64,000 nt of DNA from Pseudomonadota bacterium (GTDB taxonomy: Bacteria; Pseudomonadota; Alphaproteobacteria; Rhodobacterales; Rhodobacteraceae). Of this stretch, positions 1 to 9,025 are shown piece by piece (the first letter of the stretch is position 1; each line of letters begins with the position of its first letter). A program made the position numbers and the translations under genes. The notes under the pieces are model-generated. The model ran no database searches, was not told the DNA's origin, and was given only the letters and a program-made list of their open reading frames with translations. Location: NCBI GenBank assembly GCA_020161655.1, contig JAIUPC010000005.1:82673-146672 (forward strand), written 5' to 3'.

Positions 1-282
1 CGTTGCCGGAACACCCTGCAAGGGGTCGAATGCCGGACGGGGCGGGATCGTGTCACAGGGCACTTTGCGATGCCGCTGCATGATTTCGAGCACGGTGTTC
101 GTGCTGATGGCGAGATCGCTTGCGATCCTGCGGTAGGATCGTCCCTCCGCGACGGCCGTGGCGAACTTGCGGGCAGGCCTGTCGGATTTTGGGCGCTGGC
201 CTGGCTGACGGCCGAGTTTCTTCCCCCATGCTCTGGCGGGTGCGGAGCGTGTGACCGCGGCGCGCGGTCGCAAGGGCGTTGT
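1..282 (-). pseudogene. C-terminal fragment of a serine recombinase (resolvase/invertase type), runs off left edge
   Basis: On the minus strand an open frame begins near 282 and continues off the window without a stop. After about 17 unrelated residues it reads ARAWGKKLGRQPGQ, which resembles the linker after the catalytic domain of resolvases. A helix-turn-helix follows (RSYRRIASDLAISTNTVLEI). The catalytic domain with its serine should lie upstream but is absent, because a stop sits just before the frame. The likely meaning is the DNA-binding tail of a decayed recombinase. A small HTH protein of unknown role is the alternative. Confidence 0.45.
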
Positions 283-312
283 CATGAAACCTTCACTGGA
301 CCGGCCAAATAA

Positions 313-328
313 TTCCTGTATTCAGGAA
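313..328. promoter_or_regulatory. Candidate ArsR operator overlapping the ribosome binding site
   Basis: The inverted repeat TTCCTG-TATT-CAGGAA has perfect 6-bp arms and ends two bases before the ATG of the arsR-arsC fusion. Its right arm supplies the AGGA Shine-Dalgarno. Binding here by the encoded ArsR domain would block both transcription and translation start. Autoregulation is inferred from the family. Confidence 0.5.
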
Positions 329-330
329 GC

Positions 331-1170
331 ATGGAACAGAATCGCGCCATTCATGCCTTTGCGACCCTCGGCCATCCCGGTCGCCTCGCTGTCTTCCGTC
401 TCCTGATGCGGTTTGCGCCGCAAGGCGTTCGGCCGACCGAGATTGCCGGGGCGCTGGGGCTGAAGCAGAACACGCTTTCGCATCACCTGGGCGACCTGAC
501 CGCCTCGGGCCTTGTCGGGGTCGAGCGTCAGGGGCGGTCGCTGTTCTATTCCGTCGATCTCGAGACTGCTGAGGGGCTGATCTCGTATCTCGCCCTCGAT
601 GTGGGCCGTGCCCGGCCCGATCTCCTCCCCCCCCTGATTTCCGCCCGGAAGGAAGGCGCCATGCGTGACAGTGATTTCGACGTGCTTTTCATCTGCTCGG
701 GCAACTCGGCCCGCTCGATCTTTGCCGAGGCACTGCTGCGCGATCTCGGGCAAGGCAAGTTCCGGGCCTTCTCCGCCGGCATCCGCCCCGGCAGCGCGCT
801 GAACCCCTTCGCGCTGGAAATCCTGAGGCGCAACGGCCACGACACCTCCGGCCTGCGCGCCAAGCACATCTCGGAGTTCCAGCAGCCCGGTTCCATCGTG
901 ATGGATTTCGTCTTTACCGTCTGCGACACCTCGGCAGCCGAGGAATGCCCGCCCTGGCCCGGCCAGCCGATCACCGGCCACTGGGGCCTGCCCGACCCGG
1001 TGAAGGCTATCGGCACGGACGCCGAAAAGGCGCTGATCTTCGCCCAGACCTACGCTGCACTCCGCCGCCGCATCATGACCTTCGTCGAGCTGCCCTTCGA
1101 GTCACTCAGCCGCTTGTCCCTGCAATCCCGCGTCGATTCCATCGGTGCCGATACCGAAGCAAAGGCCTGA
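331..1170 (+). CDS. arsC: ArsR-type repressor fused to arsenate reductase (LMW-phosphatase type)
   Basis: The protein has 279 residues. Residues 1-95 form an ArsR winged helix (recognition helix [13 protein letters not shown]). Residues 115-265 form a low-molecular-weight-phosphatase/arsenate-reductase domain. The CX5R loop is CSGNSAR (C122, R128), the second and third redox cysteines are C198 and C206, and the general-acid motif is PDPVKA (D222). The domain should reduce arsenate using a Cys relay. The ArsR part (residues 1-110) contains no cysteine, so the usual As(III) tri-thiol sensor is missing. It heads a tight operon with gapdh and arsJ. Fusions of this kind are known in Rhodobacterales. 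The start is fixed by AGGA next to ATG. Confidence 0.9.
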   Translation: MEQNRAIHAFATLGHPGRLAVFRLLMRFAPQGVRPTEIAGALGLKQNTLSHHLGDLTASGLVGVERQGRSLFYSVDLETAEGLISYLALDVGRARPDLLPPLISARKEGAMRDSDFDVLFICSGNSARSIFAEALLRDLGQGKFRAFSAGIRPGSALNPFALEILRRNGHDTSGLRAKHISEFQQPGSIVMDFVFTVCDTSAAEECPPWPGQPITGHWGLPDPVKAIGTDAEKALIFAQTYAALRRRIMTFVELPFESLSRLSLQSRVDSIGADTEAKA

Positions 1171-1174
1171 CCTC

Positions 1175-2182
1175 ATGACCCGCATTGCCCTGAACGGCCT
1201 TGGCCGCATTGGAAAGCTTGCGCTGCGCGACCTGATCGACAGCGGAGCAGGCGGCGAGATCGTGCTTCTGAACGATCCCGTCGGTGACGCCGAACAGCAC
1301 GCGCTCTTGATGGAGTTCGACTCGGTTCACGGTCGTTGGCGCACTGCCGTCACGGCGGGGGAGGGCGCGCTGGTCCTGAACGGCCAGCCCATCCGCCTGA
1401 CGCATGAGAAGATCATCGAGGCCTTGCCCCTTGCGGAAATGGGTGTCGATCTGGTCATCGACTGCACCGGCCATTTCAAGACCGCCGCGAAGCTTGCCCC
1501 CTATCATGCCGCCGGGGTCAGGAAGGTCGTCGTCTCCGCCCCGGTCAGGGACGGCGGGGCGCTCAATCTCGTCTACGGGGTGAATCACCATCTCTACGAC
1601 GGCTCGCAAAGCCTGATCACCGCCGCCTCCTGCACGACGAACTGCCTCGCCCCGGTGGTCAAGGTGATCCACGAGGTGCTTGGCATCTGCCACGGGTCGA
1701 TCACCACGATCCACGATGTCACCAACACGCAGACCATCGTCGACCGCCCGGCAAAGGACATGCGCCGCGCCCGCTCGGCGCTGCTCAACCTGATCCCGAC
1801 GACCACGGGCAGCGCCACCGCGATCACCCTGATCTACCCCGAACTGAAAGGCAGGCTGAACGGCCACGCCGTGCGGGTGCCGCTGCTCAACGCCTCGCTC
1901 ACCGATTGCGTGTTTGAAGTGGAGCGAGCGACCACCGTCGACGAGGTGAACGCGCTCTTCAAAGCCGCCGCCGAAGGGCCGCTGAAAGGCATCCTCGGCT
2001 ATGAAACTCGTGCGCTGGTTTCCTCCGATTTCACCAACGACCCCCGCTCCGCGATCATCGACGCGCAATCGACCATGGTGGTGAACGGGACGCAGGTGAA
2101 GCTCTACGCCTGGTATGACAACGAATGGGGCTATGCCTGCCGCTTGGCCGACATCGCGCGGATGGTCGCGGGCTCGCTGTGA
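1175..2182 (+). CDS. ArsJ-associated glyceraldehyde-3-phosphate dehydrogenase
   Basis: The protein has 335 residues. The NAD-binding start is [17 protein letters not shown] and the catalytic signature is [10 protein letters not shown] (C153). Gene position four bases after arsC and overlapping arsJ points to the arsenic-specific paralog. That enzyme uses arsenate in place of phosphate to form 1-arseno-3-phosphoglycerate, which ArsJ then exports and which breaks down outside the cell. An upstream in-frame start at 1145 lies inside arsC; ATG 1175 gives the normal GAPDH N-terminus. A purely glycolytic role is unlikely in this context. Confidence 0.9.
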   Translation: MTRIALNGLGRIGKLALRDLIDSGAGGEIVLLNDPVGDAEQHALLMEFDSVHGRWRTAVTAGEGALVLNGQPIRLTHEKIIEALPLAEMGVDLVIDCTGHFKTAAKLAPYHAAGVRKVVVSAPVRDGGALNLVYGVNHHLYDGSQSLITAASCTTNCLAPVVKVIHEVLGICHGSITTIHDVTNTQTIVDRPAKDMRRARSALLNLIPTTTGSATAITLIYPELKGRLNGHAVRVPLLNASLTDCVFEVERATTVDEVNALFKAAAEGPLKGILGYETRALVSSDFTNDPRSAIIDAQSTMVVNGTQVKLYAWYDNEWGYACRLADIARMVAGSL

Positions 2183-3426
2183 CCTCGCCGAACCCCCTGA
2201 GGGCCTATGCCGCCGTCACCGCCGCCTACTGGGCCTTCATGCTGTCGGACGGTGCGCTCAGGATGCTGGTGCTTCTGCACTTCAATGCACTGGGGTTTAC
2301 GCCCCTGCAACTCGCCTGGCTGTTCCTGCTCTATGAGGTGGCGGGGATCGTCACCAATCTCGCCGCGGGGTGGCTGGCGGCGCGCTTCGGCCTTGCGGCG
2401 ACGCTTTACGGCGGGCTGGCGCTTCAGATCGGCGCACTGGTGGCCCTTGCCCAGCTTGACCCTGGCTGGAGCATCGCCGCCTCGGTCGCCTTTGTCATGA
2501 GCGTGCAGGGCATGTCAGGCGTGGCCAAGGACCTGGCCAAGATGTCCGCGAAGTCGGCCGTGAAGCTGCTGGCCCCGAAGGAAGACGGCGGCCTCTTCCG
2601 CTGGGTCGCGGCCCTGACCGGCTCGAAGAACGCGGTCAAGGGGCTTGGCTTCTTCCTTGGCGCCGCGCTTCTGGGGCTTGCCGGGTTCGAGGCGGCAGTC
2701 TGGGGCATGGCTGGCGTCCTGGCGGTTATCCTGGTCGCGGTCGTCCTGTTCCTGCCTGCGGGCCTTCCCGGTCGGATGAAGGCGGACGAGTCCTGGGGTG
2801 GCTGGCGCTCCAGGGACCCGCGCGTCAACCGCCTCAGCCTCGCCCGCCTTTTCCTCTTCGGCGCCCGCGACGTCTGGTTCGTGGTCGGCGTGCCGGTCTA
2901 CTTCCAGTCCGTCCTGTCCGACGGCACCGCAGAGGGCCGCCGCGAGGCCTTCTTCCTCGTGGGTGGATTCATGGCGCTCTGGATCATTGCCTATGGGGCG
3001 GTACAGGCCATTGCGCCGCGCCTGCTGGGCGGCAAGGGCCGGCCCGAGGCAGAGATCACGCGCAAGGCGATCCTGTGGTCCGGGCTTCTGGTGCCGATCC
3101 CCTTCCTTCTGGCGTTGGCCGCATGGGCGGCAGGCGGCTCCTCGCCCTTTCTCACCGTGACACTGATCGGCGGCCTTCTGGTCTTCGGCTTTGTCTTTGC
3201 CGTCAACTCCTCGGTCCATTCCTACCTGATCCTCGCCTTCGGATCGGCGGACCGCATCACCCGCGACGTCGGTTTCTACTACATGGCCAATGCCGCCGGC
3301 CGCCTGACCGGCACACTCCTCTCCGGCCTCAGCTTCCAGTTCGGCGGCCTGCCGCTCTGCCTTGCAACCGCTGGCCTCATGGCCACACTGTCATGGCTCG
3401 CCGCACGACGGCTCAGCTCCGCCTGA
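2179..3426 (+). CDS. arsJ: Organoarsenical efflux MFS permease ArsJ
   Basis: The protein has 415 residues and about 11-12 hydrophobic segments. The opening [20 protein letters not shown] is characteristic of ArsJ, followed by [20 protein letters not shown]. It should export 1-arseno-3-phosphoglycerate made by the preceding dehydrogenase. The GTG start at 2179 overlaps the gapdh stop (GTGA), which implies translational coupling. A longer reading from 2125 would lie inside gapdh. The last 14 bases overlap the end of the convergent MFS gene. Confidence 0.9.
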   Translation: MTSPNPLRAYAAVTAAYWAFMLSDGALRMLVLLHFNALGFTPLQLAWLFLLYEVAGIVTNLAAGWLAARFGLAATLYGGLALQIGALVALAQLDPGWSIAASVAFVMSVQGMSGVAKDLAKMSAKSAVKLLAPKEDGGLFRWVAALTGSKNAVKGLGFFLGAALLGLAGFEAAVWGMAGVLAVILVAVVLFLPAGLPGRMKADESWGGWRSRDPRVNRLSLARLFLFGARDVWFVVGVPVYFQSVLSDGTAEGRREAFFLVGGFMALWIIAYGAVQAIAPRLLGGKGRPEAEITRKAILWSGLLVPIPFLLALAAWAAGGSSPFLTVTLIGGLLVFGFVFAVNSSVHSYLILAFGSADRITRDVGFYYMANAAGRLTGTLLSGLSFQFGGLPLCLATAGLMATLSWLAARRLSSA

Positions 3427-4618
3427 GCAGAACGAGCGCAACCGTCGCCAGAAGGCCGATCCCCGCCGTCAGCCAGATCGCTTGCAGGCCCCAGGCCGTC
3501 AGCGCCGCGCCGAAGATCAGCGGCGCGGCGGCTTGCAGCACGCGGGCAGGGGCGTTCAGCCAGCCCAGACGCGCGCCGTAGCCCGCCGCCCCGAACAGCG
3601 CGAGCGGAAGCGTGCCCTTGGCGATGGTCAGGATCCCGTTTCCGGCTCCGTGCAGAATGGCAAAGGCAAAGGCGGCAGGCCCTCCGAAGACCACCAGGCT
3701 GACTGCGGCCACCGGATGGGCCAAAGCGGCAATGCGGGCGGACGCCAGCGGATGGAACCGGCGCAGAAGCCCGAACTCCAGCACCCGCGCCGCCACCTGC
3801 GCCGGTCCGATCAGCGCGCCTGCGGCAATCGCAACCGCCGTGCTGGCCCCCGCCGCCTGCAAAAGACCCGGCAGATGCGTGGCCATCGCGGTGGAGTTGA
3901 ACCAGGTGGCGGCAAAGACGAAGGCCAGGAGCCAGAGGGCGAACCGGGGCGGCGGCGGGCCTTCGGCCTCCTCTGCCGCGGGCCTGGCGATATGCTTTGC
4001 CCCCTCGGGCAGAAGCGCGTTCAGGGGCAGTGCCAGACAAAGATGGATCAGCGCCCAGCCCAGACAGGCCTCCCGCCAGCCCCATGCCGCCAGCATCAAC
4101 CCGGACAGCGGCCAGCCCACAGTGCTGGCGAAGCCCGCAATCAGTGTGATCCCGGTGATCGGTCCACGCGCCTCGCGCCCGTAGATGCCCGCAAGTGTCG
4201 CAAAGGCCGCCTCGTAGAGACCCATCCCCATGCCCAGACCGACCGCCACCCAGCCCGCGAACAGGATCGACGGCGTTGGTGCCACGGCGAGCAATGTCAA
4301 CCCGGCGGCAAAGACAAGGTTCGACAGCATCAACACGCCCCGCCCGCCGATGCGGTCGATGCGTGCGCCTGCCCAGGGGCCGACCGTGGCCGAGACGACC
4401 ATGGCCATGGAGAACGCCGCGAAAACCCAGACCGGAGACAGGCCGAAGCTGGCCGCCATGGGAGCGGCGAGCACGGCGGGGATGTAATAGCTGGAGGCCC
4501 AGCCGATGGTCTGGGCCGTGCCAAGGGCTGACACGACCCATCCGCGCCGGGACGGTGGCAGCCTCAGCAGCACGCGGCTGCCTTTGCGGGTTCGACCGAT
4601 GCCGTTCCGCAGCCGCAA
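3413..4618 (-). CDS. MFS transporter of the arsenic cluster
   Basis: The protein has 401 residues and about 12 transmembrane segments. The N-terminal half reads GWASSYYIPAVLAAPMAASF and the loop motif between TM2 and TM3 is GAR-IDRIGGRG. It is the third gene of the arsR-monooxygenase-MFS unit and overlaps the monooxygenase gene by 55 bp. An efflux role for arsenite or an organoarsenical is inferred; the MFS pump ArsK is one possible match. Substrate cannot be read from the sequence. Confidence 0.75.
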   Translation of the reverse strand: MRLRNGIGRTRKGSRVLLRLPPSRRGWVVSALGTAQTIGWASSYYIPAVLAAPMAASFGLSPVWVFAAFSMAMVVSATVGPWAGARIDRIGGRGVLMLSNLVFAAGLTLLAVAPTPSILFAGWVAVGLGMGMGLYEAAFATLAGIYGREARGPITGITLIAGFASTVGWPLSGLMLAAWGWREACLGWALIHLCLALPLNALLPEGAKHIARPAAEEAEGPPPPRFALWLLAFVFAATWFNSTAMATHLPGLLQAAGASTAVAIAAGALIGPAQVAARVLEFGLLRRFHPLASARIAALAHPVAAVSLVVFGGPAAFAFAILHGAGNGILTIAKGTLPLALFGAAGYGARLGWLNAPARVLQAAAPLIFGAALTAWGLQAIWLTAGIGLLATVALVLLRRS

Positions 4619-5931
4619 CCTGTCTCCCCGCTGTTTTTCGCTACCTCATACTTTACGCAGCAAGCATCAGCGCGCGTCTGCGCAGGGCCACCGCAGCACC
4701 CGGAGGCGGCCTTTGCCACCGGCCGTCCCGGGCCGCTGCAGACGCCGGTTTGCGGCAGAACTAGCTCCACTCGGGCGGCGGCAACATGATCTCCGGCGAT
4801 GGCCGCGACGATCGAGCGGACCTGCTCATGCCCGGTCGCCATCAGAAATGTCGGTGCGCGGCCATAGGACTTCATGCCCGCGATGTAGAACCCCGGCTCG
4901 GGATGGGACAGTTCAGCGGCCCCATGCGGGCGAACCGTGCCGCAGGAATGCTGGTTGGGGTCGATGAGCGGGGCCAGGGCAGGCGGGCATTCGAGCGCGG
5001 GATCAAGCGTCACCCGCAGTTCCTGCAAGATCGACAGATCGGGGCGGAAGCCGGTCGCGATGACCAACTCATCCACCTCGATGCGGCGGCCATCCTCGGC
5101 CAAGGCGGCAAGGGGGGCCACCCCCTCGATCGCCGCCAGATGGAAACCGCTTTCCAGTCGGACGTCGCGGTTGGTCACAAGCCGCTTCATGTCGGTGCCA
5201 AGCGCGCCGCGTGCGGAAAGCTGGTCGGCAGCGCCTCCGCCCAGTGCCCGCGTGATCGCCTTGGCGCGGCAGAGCCAGATCGCCTGCGTGCCGGGCAGTT
5301 CAGAAAGCGCGATCATCGTGCCGATGGCGGAATGGCCACCGCCCAGCACCGCCACCCGCTTGCCTGCAAAGCGCGCCCGGTCCTGTCCGGTTACATCCGG
5401 CATGCCATAGCTGACGTGAGGATGCGCCGCCTCGCCCGGCACGGGACGACCTGCACCACCCGGATTGGGCTGGAACCAGGTGCCTGTGGCGTCGATCACC
5501 GCGTCGGCGAAGTGCCGCTCCTCGCCCGCTGCGCCTTCGGTCCCGATCACGAAGCGGGCTGTGGCGCGACCGGCATCCTTGGCCTTGCCGATACCCTCGC
5601 GCGATACCGCCACGACATTGCGGTCCAGCCGCAGCCAGGGCGCAAGGCTGTGACCGAGAGGATCAAGGTAGCCGGCGACAAGCTCCGCGCCGGTCGGACA
5701 GGCCTCCGGGTCCGGCGCTCGCCAGCCAGTCTGCTCAAGTCGCCGGGTGACCGCGCGATCGGTGTTGTAACGCCAGTTCGAGAACATCGGCACATGGCCC
5801 CAGGCCTTGACGGCATGGCCAACGGCATCGCCCCGTTCAAGGATCAGCGGCACCATGCCCCGTTCCAGCACATGCGCGGCTGCGGCCAGTCCAACCGGCC
5901 CCGCCCCGAGAATCGCAACGGTCTTCGTCAT
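4564..5931 (-). CDS. Flavin-dependent monooxygenase/FAD oxidoreductase (ArsO-like) with Cys-rich tail
   Basis: The protein has 455 residues from the ATG at 5931, which has GAGGAACCAGGG upstream; the reading frame remains open to 6015. A Rossmann motif (VAILGAGPVGLAAAAHVLERG) binds FAD and a second glycine-rich motif (VAVLGGGHSAIG) should bind NADPH, as in flavin monooxygenases. ATGFRPD is a typical late motif. The last 60 residues leave the family core and hold nine cysteines, including SGCCGG, ACC, GCGCG and a terminal ACC, so they may bind As(III) or metals. The gene lies between arsR and an MFS gene. ArsO is the closest named family; the reaction is unproven. Confidence 0.7.
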   Translation of the reverse strand: MTKTVAILGAGPVGLAAAAHVLERGMVPLILERGDAVGHAVKAWGHVPMFSNWRYNTDRAVTRRLEQTGWRAPDPEACPTGAELVAGYLDPLGHSLAPWLRLDRNVVAVSREGIGKAKDAGRATARFVIGTEGAAGEERHFADAVIDATGTWFQPNPGGAGRPVPGEAAHPHVSYGMPDVTGQDRARFAGKRVAVLGGGHSAIGTMIALSELPGTQAIWLCRAKAITRALGGGAADQLSARGALGTDMKRLVTNRDVRLESGFHLAAIEGVAPLAALAEDGRRIEVDELVIATGFRPDLSILQELRVTLDPALECPPALAPLIDPNQHSCGTVRPHGAAELSHPEPGFYIAGMKSYGRAPTFLMATGHEQVRSIVAAIAGDHVAAARVELVLPQTGVCSGPGRPVAKAASGCCGGPAQTRADACCVKYEVAKNSGETGCGCGTASVEPAKAAACC

Positions 5932-5986
5932 CCCTGGTTCCTCTTCTGCTAGAAACATCGAAATATCGGAGATGAAGAAATGCCGG

Positions 5987-6289
5987 TCACACCTCCTTGA
6001 CGCAGGCATCCACACAGCACTCCGCCGCCAGATCGTCGATCAGTCCGCGCATCACCGGATAGTTCGTCCGGCAGATCAGGGAGGTCCCGGCCCGCTCCTG
6101 CTGGATCAGATCGACCTGAATCAGCGCGCGGCAATGATGCGACAGCGTCGACCCCGGAATGCCCAGCTTCCCCTGAAGCTGCCCCACGGAAAGTCCGGCG
6201 CCTCCTGCCCGAACCAGCAGGCGATAGAGCCGCAGCCGCGTCGGATTGCCGAGCGCTGCGAGGCGCGATGCCGCAAGGTCGATATCCAT
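5987..6289 (-). CDS. arsR: ArsR/SmtB family arsenic-responsive repressor
   Basis: The protein has 100 residues. It is a winged helix (LAALGNPTRLRLYRLLVR, recognition helix GSTLSHHCRAL) with a C-terminal cluster ECCVDAC (C91, C92, C96). That arrangement resembles the C-terminal As(III) site of the Acidithiobacillus ferrooxidans ArsR type. The start at 6289 was chosen because it gives the normal family length; the frame is open to 6478. It is the first gene of the minus-strand arsenic unit and should be autoregulatory. Confidence 0.85.
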   Translation of the reverse strand: MDIDLAASRLAALGNPTRLRLYRLLVRAGGAGLSVGQLQGKLGIPGSTLSHHCRALIQVDLIQQERAGTSLICRTNYPVMRGLIDDLAAECCVDACVKEV

Positions 6290-6456
6290 GTTCCCCGATC
6301 CTTTATCTATATTTCTAGTTGGATGGAAATACCGCGTCAACACCTTTTGCGCCGCAAGGGCGCGTTCAACTCCTCCATGGCGGTCTCTCAAGCCGAAACC
6401 GTCGACTGCCGCCATCCGCCCAAGCAAAGCAAGCCGCCAGTGCAATGACATAATCT

Positions 6457-7509
6457 TCAATACCTGAGAGAGTACCACGCCCCCCTGCCGGCCCCGTTCA
6501 GGGTGAGGTGGCCATCCCCGACGAGCGCCCTGAAATGCTGCTTCAGGGTGTTGCGGTTCTCTCCGGTCAGCCGTTCGGCGTCGCCGATCGTCAGGCGGCC
6601 GTGGTCGCGGACGAGGTCGAGAAGCTTCGCCGAAACCTCGGGCAGGCTGCCCATCATCAGCCTTTCGCGTTCGACCTTGTCGCGCAGCCGGCGCATCTGG
6701 CGCTGGAGCGCAGTCAGGAAGAACGTGAGCCAGGGCCCCCAGTCCGGGTCGCCGGACCTGATCGTGCCCTGGGTCTGCCGGAGCGCCAGATAATAGGCTT
6801 CCTTGCTTTGCTCGATGACGCTTTCGAGGGAGGCATAAGGCACATAGGCATAACCTGCCCTGAGCAGGAGGAGCGTGGTCAGAACCCGGCTGAGGCGCCC
6901 GTTGCCATCCTGAAACGGGTGGATCTCAAGGAAGACCACCACGAAGATGCCGATCAGAAGAAGCGGATGCAGCGTGCCGTCCCTCTTGGCGGCATCGTAC
7001 CACTCCACCAGCTCGGTCATCCGCGCCGGCGTGTCAAAGGGACTGGCGGTTTCGAAGACGATGCCGAGCTGCCGCCCGGTCTCGTCAAATGCCGCGATGG
7101 AGTTTGCCGAGGTCTTCCAGGCGCCGCGATGCCGCTCATCCTTGCCGCTGTGGCGCAGGAGGTCACGGTGGAGCTGGCGGATGTGGTTTTCGGTCACATC
7201 GACGTCGCGCCAGGAGGCGAAGATCGTTTCCATCACCTGCGCGTAACCTGCGACCTCCTCTTCATCCCGGGTCGCAAATGTCCCGATGTCGAGATTGGTC
7301 AGGAGCCGCTGAACCTCCTGATCCGAAAGCTTGCTGCCCTCGATGCGGGTCGATGACCCTATGCTCTCGATGGTCGCGACACGGCGCAAGGCAGAGAGGC
7401 GTTCCGGCGCAAGGCTGCCCAAGGCGCGCCAGGCACCCTTGAACTCATCGATCTCGGCGATGGCGGAGAGGAGCGCCGGCGTGATGCGGAGGGACTGGGT
7501 CTGGATCAT
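6457..7509 (-). CDS. Fic family protein with N-terminal inhibitory motif and C-terminal winged helix
   Basis: The protein has 350 residues. The catalytic loop HPFQDGNGR (H197-R205) is intact, so it should transfer AMP or a similar moiety to a protein hydroxyl. The N-terminal inhibitory motif STRIEG (S53-G58) matches [ST]xxxE[GN], marking a class II self-inhibited Fic. Residues 290-350 form a winged-helix domain (LTIGDAERLTGENRNTLKQHF). Its ATG overlaps the stop of the upstream WGR gene (ATGA), so the two are co-translated. A broken second copy lies at 27029-27253. The target is unknown; it is not clearly a toxin. Confidence 0.9.
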   Translation of the reverse strand: MIQTQSLRITPALLSAIAEIDEFKGAWRALGSLAPERLSALRRVATIESIGSSTRIEGSKLSDQEVQRLLTNLDIGTFATRDEEEVAGYAQVMETIFASWRDVDVTENHIRQLHRDLLRHSGKDERHRGAWKTSANSIAAFDETGRQLGIVFETASPFDTPARMTELVEWYDAAKRDGTLHPLLLIGIFVVVFLEIHPFQDGNGRLSRVLTTLLLLRAGYAYVPYASLESVIEQSKEAYYLALRQTQGTIRSGDPDWGPWLTFFLTALQRQMRRLRDKVERERLMMGSLPEVSAKLLDLVRDHGRLTIGDAERLTGENRNTLKQHFRALVGDGHLTLNGAGRGAWYSLRY

Positions 7510-7862
7510 TCGCCAATCCTATACCCAATTACACCCGTTTCTGGCAACTCCGCTTCCGCACCCAATTGCACCCGTTTTCTGGGAGGGCCGTCCGGGTCAT
7601 GGCAAGGATCGCCGCAAGCGACCTCGACATACCCTCGCCGAAGCTTCATGCGAAGCGTCCGCCCGGCGCTGACCTCTGCCTCATATCGTGTCGCGCAGGT
7701 TTCCATCGCGGTTCGGCCAGATGTCCCGATCCGGCCCCAGTTGCGGAGAAGCACGACTTCACCGAAGAGCGTCGGCTCGAGGGCAAGCGCATAGAAGCGG
7801 GCCATGTTGCGGTCCGGATCGTGTCGGGTGAGCCGGACGGGATCAGGCAGGGAGTAGACCAT
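7506..7862 (-). CDS. WGR domain protein
   Basis: The protein has 118 residues from ATG 7862; the frame is open to 8039. The WGR domain spans about residues 5-80, with NMARFYALALEPTLFGEVVL followed by the name-giving WGRIGT. WGR domains are thought to bind nucleic acid (for example in PARPs). The tail of about 35 residues is Pro/Glu-rich and unrelated to the paralog at 39704-39955. It is coupled to the Fic gene by a 4-bp overlap, and a remnant mobC lies divergently upstream. Confidence 0.8.
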   Translation of the reverse strand: MVYSLPDPVRLTRHDPDRNMARFYALALEPTLFGEVVLLRNWGRIGTSGRTAMETCATRYEAEVSAGRTLRMKLRRGYVEVACGDPCHDPDGPPRKRVQLGAEAELPETGVIGYRIGE

Positions 7863-8182
7863 GTCGCGAGTCTGGCAGGTGCCGTTCGCCCGGTCCAATG
7901 ACGCTTCGTGCGACGAGGGCGATGTTCGATTCCCGGTCATGATGAGGCGGTTGAACTCGCGCTGCACCAGTGCCTTTGAGCGCGCCTTCACCACTTTCGT
8001 GCCCTGCACTCCGTGCTTCTGCCGGCCACACCTGTCCATCGGATAGAAATTGCCTGCCAGTGTCGCCTCTTGCTTGCCGGGAGAGTCATAGGAGAAGCAA
8101 AAGGGGGGAGTGGCAGGAAATGCGATGTGTATGCACCACCCCCGACAGATGAATCCCGACGGCCGCGCCGCGCCCTCGCCGG
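7863..8182. repeat. Copy 1 of the WGR-mobC intergenic block
   Basis: This stretch between the WGR gene and the mobC remnant is clearly similar to 39956-40270. Shared runs include CCATCGGATAGAAAT and GGGGAGTGGCAGGAAATGCG. Outside this block the flanks diverge. It is therefore one arm of a duplicated mobilization module. The block may hold an origin of transfer, but I cannot point to a nic site. The rest of the gap, 8183-8306, has no gene I can support. Confidence 0.6.
8127..8182 (+). pseudogene. mobC remnant (first ~19 codons)
   Basis: Starting with GTG at 8127 the frame reads VYAPPPTDESRRPRRAL. This matches the start of the intact MobC-like protein at 40219 (MYTPPPTDESRRTRRAL). Similarity stops abruptly near 8182. 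The start codon has changed ATG to GTG and the remaining about 175 codons are missing. Confidence 0.65.
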
Positions 8183-8306
8183 CTCGAACAGCTTCGCGCC
8201 GGAAACTGGAAGGTCATGCGGGAGAAGTCCCACTACGATGCGGCCGGCGATCAAGACTCGCTGCACCCTGTCTGCGGGGACGCCTATCCGCCATGCCAAA
8301 ACGGGA

Positions 8307-8975
8307 TCAACAGATCACAATCCGGTCAAAGCTCGCATAGTCCGGACACTGAACGCGGCAATGGTCTGCAAAGCCGGGTTCCATGCTTTTCTGGCCAATC
8401 CCGATGACTGCCAGGCCGGCTGCGTGGGCCGAGATCACTCCGGGCAATGCGTCTTCGACCGCAAAGGCCTCGGCAGGGCCAAGGTCGAGGAGGCGCAGGG
8501 TTTCGAGATAGGGCAGCGGGTCCGGCTTGCCGCGCGGCAGGTCCGCGCCCGACACGATGACACCTGCACGGTCCGCAAGTCCAAGCTGATCCAGCGCAGC
8601 ATGAATATGGCGGCGGGGCGAGGAGGAGCAGACGGCAATGCGAAGTCCCGATTCAGCCAGCCGGATCACCGATTGCGCCGCCCCGGGGACAGGCTGGCGC
8701 AAGACCGGCAGCAGGACATCCGCTTCGGCACCGATCTCGTCGGCAAGCTCCGCACGACGGGAGTCAGTCAGGTCAGGGCCCAGCACCTCGGTCAGAAAGC
8801 CGCGCAGGCCCCGCCCGACGAAGGCGTCATAGGTGGATTGCGGCACCTCTACCCCAAGGCGGCCAAGAACGCGGCGCTTGGCCGCCTCCCAGGCGGGTTC
8901 ACTATGCACCAGCGTTCCATCCAGATCGAAGATCGCGGCGCGGAAGCGGGACAGGTTCACGCGACCAATTCCCAT
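8307..8975 (-). CDS. HAD-superfamily phosphatase (beta-phosphoglucomutase/sugar-phosphatase-like)
   Basis: The protein has 222 residues from ATG 8975. Motif I is AIFDLDGTLVHSE, where the second Asp marks a phosphatase or mutase rather than a dehalogenase. Motif II is VCSSSPRRHI, the lysine region is RGKPDPLPY, and motif IV is AVEDALPGV. The helical cap (about residues 17-85) follows motif I, as in the PGMB/GS1 group. It lies divergently from the inositol-monophosphatase gene with 50 bp between starts. Context suggests cytosolic dephosphorylation of an imported sugar phosphate. Confidence 0.8.
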   Translation of the reverse strand: MGIGRVNLSRFRAAIFDLDGTLVHSEPAWEAAKRRVLGRLGVEVPQSTYDAFVGRGLRGFLTEVLGPDLTDSRRAELADEIGAEADVLLPVLRQPVPGAAQSVIRLAESGLRIAVCSSSPRRHIHAALDQLGLADRAGVIVSGADLPRGKPDPLPYLETLRLLDLGPAEAFAVEDALPGVISAHAAGLAVIGIGQKSMEPGFADHCRVQCPDYASFDRIVIC

Positions 8976-9025
8976 GTGTGATCCAGGCTGGTAGGGTCCG
9001 GCGCCAGTTGAACAGGGAAAATGCC

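Noticed and set aside
322-981. 219-codon minus-strand frame across arsR-arsC
   Set aside because: Antisense shadow of a clear gene; composition without motifs, typical of GC-rich DNA.
3279-4541. 420-codon minus-strand frame over the MFS gene
   Set aside because: Frame-shifted copy of the MFS region; the 3413-4618 frame gives coherent membrane segments.
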